Assembly: GCA_016793095.1 (NCBI GenBank)
Contig: JAEUJQ010000006.1
Location: forward strand, 1-64,000
Source of the DNA: Myxococcaceae bacterium
GTDB lineage: Bacteria; Myxococcota; Myxococcia; Myxococcales; Myxococcaceae
Direction: 5' to 3'
Length of the DNA: 64,000 nt
Positions 35,874-44,418 of the stretch are shown piece after piece (the stretch's first letter is position 1; each line of letters starts with the position of its first letter). The position numbers and the translations under genes are program-made. The notes under the pieces are model-generated. The model saw only the letters and a list, made by a program, of their open reading frames with translations. It had not been told where the DNA came from and searched no databases.

Positions 35874-36988
35874 CGGCACTCCCCACCCACGCAGGACTGG
35901 TTCGCGGCGCAGGAGGCGCTGCAGCCGCCGCAGTCCGTCGTCGTCGTCAGCGGGCGCTCGCAGCCGTTCGCAGAGTTGCCGTCGCAGTCACCCCACCCCG
36001 CCTCGCACGGCCCGCTCCAGCTGCACGAGAGGATGATGCAGCTCGGCTGCCGGTGCGGGGGCGCGCTGCACACGTTCCCGCAGGAGCCGCAGTGGATCGC
36101 CGAGAACGAGTGGTTCACCTCACAGCCGTTGCTCGCGAGGTTGCCGTCGCAGTTGCCGAAGTACTGCTCGCAGCCGCGGTTCGAGCACGTCGAGTTCATG
36201 CACCGCACGCCGGTGACGTTCGGCAGGTAGCAGCTTCGCCCGCAGCCCCCGCAGTTCGAGGCGCTGCGGGTCAGATCGGTGCACACGCCATCGCAGCACG
36301 CGTCGGCGCCCGAGCAGGCGTTCCGGCAGGCGCCGCAATGGCCGCTCTCGCTGAGCACGTCGACGCAGCGGTGGTCGCAGCAGTCCATCACCTGGCCCGG
36401 GCCGCCGGCGGGGCACTCGCTGGCCGACGTGCAGCCCTGCATGCAGCGGAAGCTGCCCTGCGACTCGACGCAGAAGCTGCCCGACGGGCAGTCGGTGCCG
36501 CCCGGCAAGCAGGAGACGCACTGGCCGCTGGGGCCGTGGCAGCGGGGCTTGAACGGGTCGGTGCAGGTGCCGTCGCCCTGACAGCCGACGCGCGTTCCAG
36601 TGGGCAGGCACTGGCCCGCTCCCACGTCGCACCGCTCGCCCGGTGGGCACTCGGGCCTCGTCTCGCTGCAGCCCGGTCGGCAGCGCTTCAGGGCCGGCGC
36701 GCAGATGGCCCCCACGGCGCAGTCAGCGTCGTCTCGGCACTCGATGCAGCGGAGCGTCTGCTTGTCGCAGTACGGCTCGGCGCCGTAGCAGGGCGGCTTG
36801 CACGGTGGATCGGCGTCGTACTCGTAGCACCGGAAGTCGGGGAAGCAGGCGAACCCATCGGGGCACCGGCCGTCAGTCGCGCAGTCGGCGCCGCGCTCGT
36901 TGGGGAGCACCGCGCACCCCGCCGCGAAGAGCAGCCACGCCCCCACCGCGCCGCTGCGAGCCGACGAGGAGTGAGGATGACGCCGCAT
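35870..36988 (-). CDS. cysteine-rich lipoprotein, first gene of the cytochrome operon
   Basis: A 372-residue lipoprotein (lipobox FAAGC). The rest is packed with cysteines in CxxDxDC, CGGCGxxC and CxxGxC patterns, with several NCxGCG-type modules toward the C-terminus, similar to other secreted myxobacterial repeat proteins. I chose the ATG at 36988 because it opens into the signal peptide; the longer frame upstream is unlikely. Its stop overlaps the kelch protein start. No haem or enzyme motif is seen, so a structural or binding role is the best guess. Confidence 0.75.
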   Translation of the reverse strand: MRRHPHSSSARSGAVGAWLLFAAGCAVLPNERGADCATDGRCPDGFACFPDFRCYEYDADPPCKPPCYGAEPYCDKQTLRCIECRDDADCAVGAICAPALKRCRPGCSETRPECPPGERCDVGAGQCLPTGTRVGCQGDGTCTDPFKPRCHGPSGQCVSCLPGGTDCPSGSFCVESQGSFRCMQGCTSASECPAGGPGQVMDCCDHRCVDVLSESGHCGACRNACSGADACCDGVCTDLTRSASNCGGCGRSCYLPNVTGVRCMNSTCSNRGCEQYFGNCDGNLASNGCEVNHSFSAIHCGSCGNVCSAPPHRQPSCIILSCSWSGPCEAGWGDCDGNSANGCERPLTTTTDCGGCSASCAANQSCVGGECR

Positions 36989-37116
36989 GTCGGTGCACCC
37001 TGCCACACCGCGTCCAGCGGGGATTTGCTCAAAGTCAAGCCGCCGAAGCGTCAGCGCCGTCCGCCTCGAAGGCCCGCCTCCGGCTCCCCTTGTCGCTCGC
37101 GCCGCTTCGAGCGAGG

Positions 37117-37148
37117 GCGCCCCGGGGAGCAGCGAGCCCCCGGGGCGC
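37117..37148 (-). terminator. strong GC hairpin downstream of the Ig-like lipoprotein gene
   Basis: An 11-bp perfect stem (GCGCCCCGGGG / CCCCGGGGCGC) with a 10-base loop lies 16 bases after the stop of the Ig-like lipoprotein gene on the - strand and upstream of the cysteine-rich lipoprotein. A second 7-bp hairpin (37093-37099 with 37108-37114) follows. They are well placed to separate the two transcripts. No T-tract is present. Confidence 0.65.
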
Positions 37149-37163
37149 GCCCGGCCACTCACG

Positions 37164-39128
37164 TCACGGGTATTCGTAGGTGACGATGAGGTGCGGCTTG
37201 CACGAGGTGCTCGGCGCGGCAGCACCCTGTCGTGGGCAGTTCATCTGGGTCGTATTGCCCGAGTAATACGTGTACATGTCTGAGGCGCCGTTGACAGACA
37301 CCTGGTTGGGGAAGCGGAGCCGGAACTGGGTGCGATTGCCGCGGGTCTGCCGATTCACCCAGTCGTTGGACACGGGGTAGATCGCTGCGTTGCTGACCTT
37401 CCACCCCTGAGACTCGATGGCCGGCCCGAAGTCGACGCTGTCGCCCAGGTTCATGAAGCGCGGCACGTCGTAGTCGGCGGCCTCGAGCGATGCTCCGTAG
37501 TCCACATGCTCGAGCTGAAGGGCGCCGCCGAGGTTCGCGCGGGGCGTCCCCTGCCAGCCGGACAGATAGGCGAAGAGGTTGACCTGACTGATCCGCTGCG
37601 TCGTCGCGGGCAGCCCCGAGAGATCGAACGAGAGGAACGACCGGAACCCGACGTTGCCGCCGCTATCCCCCGCGAGCAGGAAGCCGCTGCCTGTCGACAC
37701 CAGGTTGCCGTTGGTGATGTAGCCGTCGAGAGGGGCGGTGGCGTCGACGACGAGCACCCCTTCACGGACAACCATGAAGCCTCGAGACAGCTGCGCCGGC
37801 AGTGCGTTGCCCGCGAGGTCCTTCGCGCCGCTCATCAAGCGCCACGACACGGCCTGGCCGTACGGCAGGGTGCCAGTGGGGTTGAAGGTCATCGTCAGGC
37901 CGTCGGCCGACCACGTGAAGGTGCCGACGTTGAACGCGGGAGGGGCCGTCACTCCGAAGGCCACCTGCACCGACGCCTTGTCCATGGGCTCGGAGAAGGT
38001 CACGGTGATGTTGGTGCTCCGCGAGACACCCGTCGCGCCGTTCGCCGGCGTGAAGGACACCACCGAGGGCGCGGCAGTGTCAGGGGCGGCCGCCGTCGTG
38101 AAGGAGAAGGAGAAGGGAGCAGCGAGCGCGTTGCCTGCAGCGTCCTTCGCGGCTACGCCGACCGTCACGGTGTACTGGGTCGAGGCGGCGAGCGGCGCGG
38201 TGGGCTGGAAGGTGCGAAGGCTGTCGCTGGCGTCCCACAGCGCGGTGCCCGCGACGGCCGGGCTGATCGAGAAGGCCGCATCGACGGCGCTCTTCTGCAT
38301 CGCCTCGGAGAAGGTGATGGACAACCCGGCGTTCGTCGGCACGGCGGTGGCGTTCGCGGCGGGGGCTGTCATGGTCACCGTCGGTGCCACCGCGTCGGGG
38401 GCGGCGGCGGTCGTGAAGGTGAGGCTCGTCTTCATCGCGTTCCCGGCGACGTCCGACGCCGCGACGCTCAGCAGCCAGGCCGTGGATGGCTCGAACGGCG
38501 CGCTCGGAGTCAGCGTGGCCACCGTGTTCCCCATCGACCACGCCACCGTCACGTCCGCAGGCGGCTCGAAGCTCACCGCCAGTGACGAGGTGTCCATCGC
38601 TTCGGAGAAGGTGAGCGTCACGGCGGTGCCCACCGGGACCTGCAGCGCGCCCGAGGCCGGCGCCGACGACTGGAGCACGGGGGCCATCGAGTCCACCTGG
38701 GCGGCCGTGGTGAAGCGGAACGTCCCCGGGCCGACCAGGGCCCGGCCCTCGGCGTCGGCTGCCGTCACCGTCACCACGTAGCTGACCCCTGGCTGGAGCC
38801 CGGGCGCGGGGAAGCGCACCTCGGCGCCCTCGGCTTCGAGGGTCGGCTCACCCAGCGCCACCGCCGGCGCGATGGAGACCGCAAGGCTCGAGCGGGACAC
38901 CGCGCGCGAGAACTGGAGCGAGAGACCTGCGCCTGCGCTCGCCCCGGTGGACCCGTCGGAAGGGACCGTACCGATGAGCGAAGGGCCTTCTCCCACGGCA
39001 CCTCCAGCGGCGCCGCCGCCCGCGGCACCCCCACCGCTCCCGGCATCGGGCATCACCACTCCGCCCCCGCAGCCCATGAGCGCCAGACAAACGAATACAA
39101 ACCATACACGACCAATTGCGAGCTTCAT
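37164..39128 (-). CDS. Ig-like (Big_5) lipoprotein with DNRLRE-like domain
   Basis: A 654-residue lipoprotein (lipobox LALMGC). After a Gly/Ala-rich linker come four bacterial Ig-like domains of the Big_5 type, each with a TFSEAM or equivalent motif (LQFSRAV near residue 74; LTFSEAM, ITFSEAM and VTFSEPM further on). The last part (about 460-654) is a DNRLRE-like beta domain. I chose the ATG with AGGAGG 9 bases upstream. Such proteins are surface adhesins or stalks. Its promoter region carries the repeated GACCATGG motif described below, and a strong hairpin ends the gene. Confidence 0.8.
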   Translation of the reverse strand: MKLAIGRVWFVFVCLALMGCGGGVVMPDAGSGGGAAGGGAAGGAVGEGPSLIGTVPSDGSTGASAGAGLSLQFSRAVSRSSLAVSIAPAVALGEPTLEAEGAEVRFPAPGLQPGVSYVVTVTAADAEGRALVGPGTFRFTTAAQVDSMAPVLQSSAPASGALQVPVGTAVTLTFSEAMDTSSLAVSFEPPADVTVAWSMGNTVATLTPSAPFEPSTAWLLSVAASDVAGNAMKTSLTFTTAAAPDAVAPTVTMTAPAANATAVPTNAGLSITFSEAMQKSAVDAAFSISPAVAGTALWDASDSLRTFQPTAPLAASTQYTVTVGVAAKDAAGNALAAPFSFSFTTAAAPDTAAPSVVSFTPANGATGVSRSTNITVTFSEPMDKASVQVAFGVTAPPAFNVGTFTWSADGLTMTFNPTGTLPYGQAVSWRLMSGAKDLAGNALPAQLSRGFMVVREGVLVVDATAPLDGYITNGNLVSTGSGFLLAGDSGGNVGFRSFLSFDLSGLPATTQRISQVNLFAYLSGWQGTPRANLGGALQLEHVDYGASLEAADYDVPRFMNLGDSVDFGPAIESQGWKVSNAAIYPVSNDWVNRQTRGNRTQFRLRFPNQVSVNGASDMYTYYSGNTTQMNCPRQGAAAPSTSCKPHLIVTYEYP

Positions 39129-39482
39129 ATGGAACAACCTCCTGTGTGAGTGACGAGGGCATCATCTCCACACCAGAGCGCTCGCTCCATGGTCAATTCG
39201 ACACATCACCGCCTGCTTTCATGGTCAATTCGTCGCGACTTCGTGTTGCGAGGCGTTGTCTGCACCAGCATGCGAAGAATTGACCACGACTCCGGTGGCG
39301 CGCGGCGAGGCGCGATCATGGTCATTCCCTCGCCGTTCGCCCCCGAGGGGACGCACGAGTCGGCCGGGGCGCGGGTCGACGCGAGAAATTGACCACGCGG
39401 CGGGTCAGCGACAGGAAGGCAGGGAGTGCGTCTTCGGGCGTGGGTGTGGCGAGAAAATGACCATGGGCCGACCGGAACGGGC
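39129..39482. other. 354-bp gene-free region packed with a repeated motif
   Basis: No gene is supported here. The region carries six of the eight copies of the GAAATTGACCATGG-like motif and lies between the Ig-like lipoprotein start and the end of the first LuxR-type gene. It is slightly AT-richer than its neighbours. Confidence 0.7.
39187..39467. repeat. six copies of a GCGAG-AAATTGACCATGG-like motif
   Basis: Six copies lie at 39187-39202, 39219-39236, 39272-39290, 39315-39334, 39381-39400 and 39449-39467. The first, second and fourth run on the - strand, the others on the + strand. Core consensus is GARAAWTGACCAYGG, with several copies extended by GCGA upstream. Two more copies lie at 40513 and 40875. 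They may be operators for the LuxR-type proteins next door, or multiple terminal repeats left by an IS21-family element, which carry similar AATTGACC repeats. Confidence 0.75.
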
Positions 39483-40466
39483 TCAGCGCTGCGTTGCGAG
39501 CAGCCGTTGCAGCATCGGCAGGTGCGTTCGACGCTCGAGGCCCAGCTTCCTCAGCCCCGTGGCGAGCACGTTCGCCACGGTCGATTCGTGGAGCTCGAGC
39601 TCCAGGGCCATCACCTTGTTGGGTTGCCCCGCTGCGGCGCGCGTGACGATGTCGGCCTCGAGCGGCGTCAGCGCGCGGAGCGTGTCGCCCTCGGGGTTCT
39701 CGACCGCCAGGTACCGCATGCGGCCGTTGTCCCGCTGGTACCTGACGATGGACCACTCCCCCTTGAGCAAGCGGCTCCAGGCGTCCAGCGACTCGTCGTT
39801 GCCCTGATGGGCTGCGTCACGGTGGTGCTCGAGCGCGCGAGCGGTCTCGACCAGCTCCTCGCGCTTCTCGACGGCGGCCCCCGAGAAGTCGCCTTTGCCC
39901 GAGAGCTCGAAGTCGGCCGAGGCCCCTCGCGCGAGGACGTCGCGAATCACCAGGGCGTTCTCGAGGTGTCGGGCGACCGACCCCCATGCGTGGCGGCGTG
40001 CGCGCCAATCGACGGCGCGGATTTCAGGGGTCGTCGCGCGCGGCAGGGCGATGCCGATGGTCAGGCTCTCACCCAGAGGCCGGGTCGCGTAGACGCCGAA
40101 CATGTCACGCACTCCGTGCCGCTCCCACATGCGCAGCAGGGCTTCAGGCGCCTGCCCCGTCACTGGGTCCGCGTGGAAGAGCGTGGTGGGCTCGGCGTGC
40201 GACGGCGCCATGTACGCGCGGAAGATGGCCTGCATGTCCATCGACATGTGGCCGTCGTCGGGCACCGCCATGTACCGGGGGTCGCCGATGACTTCCGACG
40301 TGAGGTTGGGCGCGCCGTCCTGCAGCTGGTACCGGAAGCTCAACACGCCGTCGCACTCGCTGAAGCTGCGCTGCACGCCCTCGACGATGCGCGCCTGCCA
40401 CCGGTCGGCGGGAGCGTTCAGATCGTACGCCGCGTCGAGCACATCCAGGAGTCGTCCACGTTCCAT
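39483..40466 (-). CDS. LuxR-type transcriptional regulator
   Basis: A 327-residue regulator. The last 65 residues are a LuxR-type helix-turn-helix (LTPLEADIVTRAAAGQPNKV, then an HESTVANVLATGLRKLG recognition helix region). The N-terminal 220 residues are a sensory-like domain without a recognised family; no receiver Asp, PAS core or autoinducer-binding signature could be assigned. The gene is flanked by copies of the repeated motif: one ends 16 bases past its stop and another lies 47-65 bases upstream of its start. That placement suggests autoregulation. Confidence 0.82.
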   Translation of the reverse strand: MERGRLLDVLDAAYDLNAPADRWQARIVEGVQRSFSECDGVLSFRYQLQDGAPNLTSEVIGDPRYMAVPDDGHMSMDMQAIFRAYMAPSHAEPTTLFHADPVTGQAPEALLRMWERHGVRDMFGVYATRPLGESLTIGIALPRATTPEIRAVDWRARRHAWGSVARHLENALVIRDVLARGASADFELSGKGDFSGAAVEKREELVETARALEHHRDAAHQGNDESLDAWSRLLKGEWSIVRYQRDNGRMRYLAVENPEGDTLRALTPLEADIVTRAAAGQPNKVMALELELHESTVANVLATGLRKLGLERRTHLPMLQRLLATQR

Positions 40467-40512
40467 GTCGCCAGACTCAACCTAGCGGAAAGTCGACCCT
40501 GACGGGAGTTGG

Positions 40513-40531
40513 GCGAGGAAATGACCATGGG
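40513..40531 (+). promoter_or_regulatory. copy 7 of the repeated GACCATGG motif
   Basis: GCGAGGAAATGACCATGGG is the best match to the consensus. It lies between the two LuxR-type genes, 47-65 bases upstream of the first one's start and 10 bases after the second one's stop. Confidence 0.6.
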
Positions 40532-40540
40532 ACGCGCAGC

Positions 40541-40840
40541 TCAGTCGGCTGTGCCGTTCAGCCGAGCCAACAGCTCGGTTCGACTGAAGACACCGAGCTT
40601 CCGGTAGACGGCTGCGAGCTGGTTGGCCACGGTTCTCGGGCGACTGCCCCGGGCGCGGGCAACCTCTTCGTTGCTGAGCCCCTGCGCGACCAGGCGGACG
40701 ACCTCACACTCCGACTCGGTGAGGCTCTCAGGCAGCTCCAGGGTGTCGACCGGCAGGTCGATGAGCAGCGCGCGAACTCCGCCCAGGTTGAGGTGGGTGA
40801 TCTGGGCAGCCCTGCCCGGCGGTTCCCTGGGGTCGCTCAT
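40541..40840 (-). CDS. small LuxR-type DNA-binding protein
   Basis: A 99-residue protein that is mostly a LuxR-type helix-turn-helix (residues about 38-95): LTESECEVVRLVAQGLSNEE, then RPRTVANQLAAVYRKLGV. The short N-terminus has no sensor or receiver domain, so it resembles a stand-alone LuxR-type module such as GerE. It lies 75 bases upstream of the longer LuxR-type gene on the same strand. Copy 8 of the repeated motif lies 35-54 bases before its start. Confidence 0.8.
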   Translation of the reverse strand: MSDPREPPGRAAQITHLNLGGVRALLIDLPVDTLELPESLTESECEVVRLVAQGLSNEEVARARGSRPRTVANQLAAVYRKLGVFSRTELLARLNGTAD

Positions 40841-40874
40841 GATCAGCCACCCTACTCCCTTCGAAGAGCCCCGG

Positions 40875-40894
40875 CTGTGGTCAATTCCTCACAC
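40875..40894 (-). promoter_or_regulatory. copy 8 of the repeated GACCATGG motif
   Basis: On the - strand this reads GTGTGAGGAATTGACCACAG. It lies 35-54 bases upstream of the small LuxR-type gene and 15 bases beyond the end of the large glycine-rich lipoprotein gene. Confidence 0.55.
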
Positions 40895-40908
40895 GGCGGA
40901 CGTCAGGG

Positions 40909-43614
40909 CTACCTCGCGCAGCTTCCTTCTATCGACGTGCTGGGTGGACTGAACCGCGCCCCCGACGTCACGACGCACGGAGTGAGGGAGTTGACGCGAA
41001 CGCGGCCGACGCTTCCGCCGCCACCGCCGCCGCCGCCATAGCCGGTCAACTGGCACGCGGGGTTGATGCCGCCCTCTTCGCCGGAGGTGGCGCCGCCGCT
41101 CCTCGCGGCTCCGACGCCGCCGACGCCACCACACTGCGAACCGCCGGAGCCTCCGGCGACGGTCGTGACGCCGAAGCTCCCATACGCGCCCGGCCGGCTC
41201 GGGTTGGTGGTGCCGGCGCCCTGCGCACCGCTCCCGCCGTTGGCGGCGAGCAACGCCGTAGCTCCGAACGAAACGGAGGTGCCCTCGACGAGAATGCCTC
41301 CCCCTGAACCTCCACCACCGCCGCCTCCGCCGTAGACGAAGGTGACGGTGCCGGGCCCACCTGCCGCGAGGATGCGGCCGGTGACGTTCACGGAGCTCCG
41401 GGCCCAGAGCTGAATCGCGCCGCCGCCGCGGCCGAGGTTCGTGCCGTTGCCTCCGGAGGACCCCGCACAGCCACCCCGAAGCGGGACCAGCGTCTCGGCC
41501 GCGCTTGCTGCCCCCGCGGTCGCCCCCATGCCACCGGAGTCGGCGCCGCGGCCGCCGCTTCCACCGACGCCTCCGAAGCTGCCCCCTGCGCCCCCGCCCG
41601 AGCGATTGGTCGTCGTGGTGCCGTTCGACAGCACGGGGCAGAACGAGCCGCCTCCGCCGACGCCATCGTCGGGCGTCCCGGCACGATTGGGGCCGGGGAA
41701 CGCGGTCACGTCGATGGTCCCGAACACGTCTGCGTTCCCCTTCACCGCGAGAACGGGGACCCTGGCCGCTGCGCTTCCGGTGCCAGTCACGAAGCGCAAC
41801 GTGACGTTGCTTCGAATGGTGAGGCGGTCGACGGTGAAGATGATGAGCTCGGGGTTGCCGGCGCCCTGCGACACTCGCACGAAGGGCGGCAGCAGCGGCG
41901 GCGCGCAGATGTCGTCTGGCGTGATCGTCGGCGCGTTCACCGCCGGAGCGTTGAGCGTGATGGTGGAGTTGCACGCGAGGTCGAAGTGCAACGTGCCGGA
42001 CGTTGCAGGGAGCTGAGCGACGGTGAAGTTCGAGGGAGGCAGGAAGGCGCCCGCGTCGATCAGCGAGCCCGCGTCCACGGGAAGGCCGGCGTCGAAGCCC
42101 GCGTCGGCGACACTGCCTGCGTCCGCTCCGGCGTCGGCGCTCGACCCGGCGTCCGCGCCTGCGCCTGCGTCCGCTCCCGCGTCGAGGGCGCCGGCGTCTG
42201 CACCCGCGTCACCGGGCGCGCCGGCATCGACGCCGGCATCAGGTGACGGCTCGACACACGCGCCTGACACGCACGTTCCGGCCACTCCGCACGCGCCCAG
42301 GCGAGGCGAGAAGACACACCCGCTCGCGGGCACGCAAGCGCCCGAGGGGGTCAGGCATTCGCCGGGAGGCGTCGCCAGCATGCAATTGACGCTCGTCCCC
42401 TCACAGCCACCGTCGGCCTGACACTCATCGTTGAAGGTGCAGAGGTTCATGTCGACGCAGCTCTGCCCCAGCGCGACGCCGTAGACGCAGCCTCCGTCGA
42501 GCGCCTCGACACAGGTGCCGATGGCCTCGATGCACGCTCCGGGCGGTGGGCTGTTGCACTCCCGCAGGGACGAGCCGGCGCAGCCACCATCTCCGTCGCA
42601 GGTGTCGCCGAGCGTGCACGCGAGGCCATCGGAGCAGCCCGCGTCGGCCGGTAGGGGTGGATAGAGGCAGCCGCCATCGGAGCGCTGACACACCGCCGTG
42701 CTCGCCGCGCACACGTTGACGCCAGCACCACACACGCGCGCCGTGCCGCCCAGACACTGCGTTCCCTGACAGGTCTCTCCAAGCGTGCAGCCATCGTTGT
42801 CATTGCAGAGCTGCATCGCGCAGTCGGTGTCGGCGCAGTCCGTCTGTCCGTCGCCATCGTTGTCGCTGCCATCCTGACAGAGCCCGACTTCGGTCCTCGC
42901 GCCGGTGCAGGCCCCCCCGCTGCAGGTCCCGCCGTTGAGACACGTCTTTCCGCTGCAATCCATGTCGGCGCAGTCGGTCGTACCGTCCGCGTCGTTGTCG
43001 GTGTTGTCGACGCAGCTGACCTCGGTGCAGCGGCTCGCTGCGCACGTCGAGCCCATCTCCCTGCACTGCGCACCGGCGCAGGCTGTGTCGCCACAGTCCG
43101 TCAACTGGTTGCAGTCGTTGTCCTTGCCGTCGGTGCAGACCTCGACTTTCCCCGGGGCCCGCGACGCGTCGGCGTCGTCACAGTCGATGCCCGCCGGAGA
43201 TCCGTCACCATCGGCATCGATGCTCATCGGGACCGCCAGGGTGAGCGAGACTTCACGGATCCCCGTCGCGGGAAACGAGGCCGTCTTCACCTCGGAGACC
43301 TCGACGGGGCTCGTCGGCCGCGTGCAGTCGACGTCTTCGAAGCCAATGGCCTGGAGGGTGATGGTGTCAGGGCGCGAGTCGCGGAAGACGGCGGCGATGA
43401 GGGCGGTCTGCCCAGCCCGTGCTGCGCCTCGGGTGCGCTCGGTGCTGGCGCCCGTCGCCGGGTCTCCAAGCTCGAGCAGCACGCACGTGGACTTCAGCCC
43501 CATCGTCTGGACGTCGATGGTGACCCGCAGGGCCGAGCCGCTGACCGCTGGCGTGCCACACGAGAGAATCGAGCCGCAGACGAGCGCTCCAGGGAGCAAC
43601 CGGGCAAGGCGCAT
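40909..43614 (-). CDS. large lipoprotein with MopE-like motifs and glycine-rich domain
   Basis: A 901-residue lipoprotein (lipobox SILSC). After an N-terminal beta domain (20-130) come MopE-type metal-binding motifs (DADGDGSPAGIDCDDADAS near 131 and repeats with DNDGDGQTDCADTDC), then cysteine-rich repeats. Next is a low-complexity stretch of Asp-Ala-Gly repeats (about 455-520) and finally a glycine-rich domain with beta-solenoid-like strands. MopE-like motifs bind copper or calcium in relatives. The base composition is extreme in the glycine-rich part. It is divergent from the DUF2141 gene. A cell-surface role is likely. Confidence 0.78.
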   Translation of the reverse strand: MRLARLLPGALVCGSILSCGTPAVSGSALRVTIDVQTMGLKSTCVLLELGDPATGASTERTRGAARAGQTALIAAVFRDSRPDTITLQAIGFEDVDCTRPTSPVEVSEVKTASFPATGIREVSLTLAVPMSIDADGDGSPAGIDCDDADASRAPGKVEVCTDGKDNDCNQLTDCGDTACAGAQCREMGSTCAASRCTEVSCVDNTDNDADGTTDCADMDCSGKTCLNGGTCSGGACTGARTEVGLCQDGSDNDGDGQTDCADTDCAMQLCNDNDGCTLGETCQGTQCLGGTARVCGAGVNVCAASTAVCQRSDGGCLYPPLPADAGCSDGLACTLGDTCDGDGGCAGSSLRECNSPPPGACIEAIGTCVEALDGGCVYGVALGQSCVDMNLCTFNDECQADGGCEGTSVNCMLATPPGECLTPSGACVPASGCVFSPRLGACGVAGTCVSGACVEPSPDAGVDAGAPGDAGADAGALDAGADAGAGADAGSSADAGADAGSVADAGFDAGLPVDAGSLIDAGAFLPPSNFTVAQLPATSGTLHFDLACNSTITLNAPAVNAPTITPDDICAPPLLPPFVRVSQGAGNPELIIFTVDRLTIRSNVTLRFVTGTGSAAARVPVLAVKGNADVFGTIDVTAFPGPNRAGTPDDGVGGGGSFCPVLSNGTTTTNRSGGGAGGSFGGVGGSGGRGADSGGMGATAGAASAAETLVPLRGGCAGSSGGNGTNLGRGGGAIQLWARSSVNVTGRILAAGGPGTVTFVYGGGGGGGGSGGGILVEGTSVSFGATALLAANGGSGAQGAGTTNPSRPGAYGSFGVTTVAGGSGGSQCGGVGGVGAARSGGATSGEEGGINPACQLTGYGGGGGGGGSVGRVRVNSLTPCVVTSGARFSPPSTSIEGSCAR

Positions 43615-43894
43615 GCGCCGTACGTTCGCTCAGCACAGCCCGAAGCGCCACGACCCCGGGGCTCCGAGGGTGCAGCTGCCAGGCTCGCTCTCGAGGTCTG
43701 CTGGCCGGCGATGCGTGCCATGGATGAACCTGAGCTGGGAGCGCCGCGGACCTCGACGCGGCCACGGGTACGGAGGCGCAGAACGGCGCGCTGCGCCCCG
43801 CGAGCGGGCAGACCCGGCGCCAGGCTCCACCGTTCTTGATGCCGCTGAACACGTGCACTCCCTCACGCCGCGCAAGCTATCCTCTCGTTGACTC
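43615..43894. other. divergent intergenic region
   Basis: About 280 bases between the divergent lipoprotein and DUF2141 genes. No supported gene or clear regulatory motif was seen here. Confidence 0.5.
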
Positions 43895-44344
43895 ATGACG
43901 CTCCCGGCCTCGGTGCTGATCATCTCGGTGCTCGCCCAACTCGACGGAGGCGCGGCGATCGACGCAGGTCCAGCGGCCCCCACCATGGTCCTCGAGATCG
44001 CGGGCGTGAGGAGCACGAAGGGCCACGTGTTGATTGCCGTCTACCGCGCTGGCGATCGGTTCTCCGAGGCCGGCCAGACGGCGTTTCGCAAGGAGCGCAT
44101 CCCCGCCCAACCCGGAACGATGATGGTCGAGGTGAAGGACCTGCCGGTCGACACCTACGCCCTCGCGCTGATTCACGACGAGAACGACAACCTGAAGCTC
44201 GACACGGGGCTGTTTGGCATTCCCGTCGAGGGGTTCTGCTTCTCGAAGAACGCGATGGGCCTCTTCGGCCCGCCGTCGTTCAAGGCTGCGGCCGTCTCAC
44301 ACGCCGCGCAGGGCGGAACCCAGAAGCTGAGGGTCAAGTACTGA
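43895..44344 (+). CDS. DUF2141 domain protein, exported
   Basis: A 149-residue protein. After a hydrophobic N-terminus (about 1-16) and a short Ala/Gly-rich linker, it has the DUF2141 fold, with KGHVLIAVY (near residue 42), an ALIHDENDN motif (near 91) and the GFCFSKNAMG motif (near 110). DUF2141 proteins are usually periplasmic and of unknown function. The ATG follows a weak ribosome site. It stands alone, followed by a repeat element and the convergent cdsA gene. Confidence 0.85.
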   Translation: MTLPASVLIISVLAQLDGGAAIDAGPAAPTMVLEIAGVRSTKGHVLIAVYRAGDRFSEAGQTAFRKERIPAQPGTMMVEVKDLPVDTYALALIHDENDNLKLDTGLFGIPVEGFCFSKNAMGLFGPPSFKAAAVSHAAQGGTQKLRVKY

Positions 44345-44358
44345 CGATTGAGGTCCTG

Positions 44359-44418
44359 GCGCGCTCGCCCTGGCCCGACGGGCATGAGGCCGCCCGCGAG
44401 CCGCTTCGCCACGCTGAG
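44359..44418. repeat. REP-like dispersed repeat, third copy (inverted)
   Basis: Read on the - strand this 60-base stretch matches the 65-bp units at 57942-58079 (CTCAGCG start, GCGGGCGG and GCCCGTCG core, GGGCGAGCGCGC end). It lies between the convergent DUF2141 and cdsA genes. The CGGGC/GCCCG arms can pair, as in REP elements. Confidence 0.75.

Noticed and set aside
33066-36230. Long + strand open frame opposite the kelch and cysteine-rich genes
   Set aside because: Repetitive Arg/Gly/Val composition typical of antisense reading of GC-rich genes; the - strand proteins have signal peptides and repeats.
39129-40900. Intact IS21-family element
   Set aside because: The repeats resemble IS21 ends, but no IstA or IstB-like protein lies between or near them. 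Kept only as an alternative explanation.
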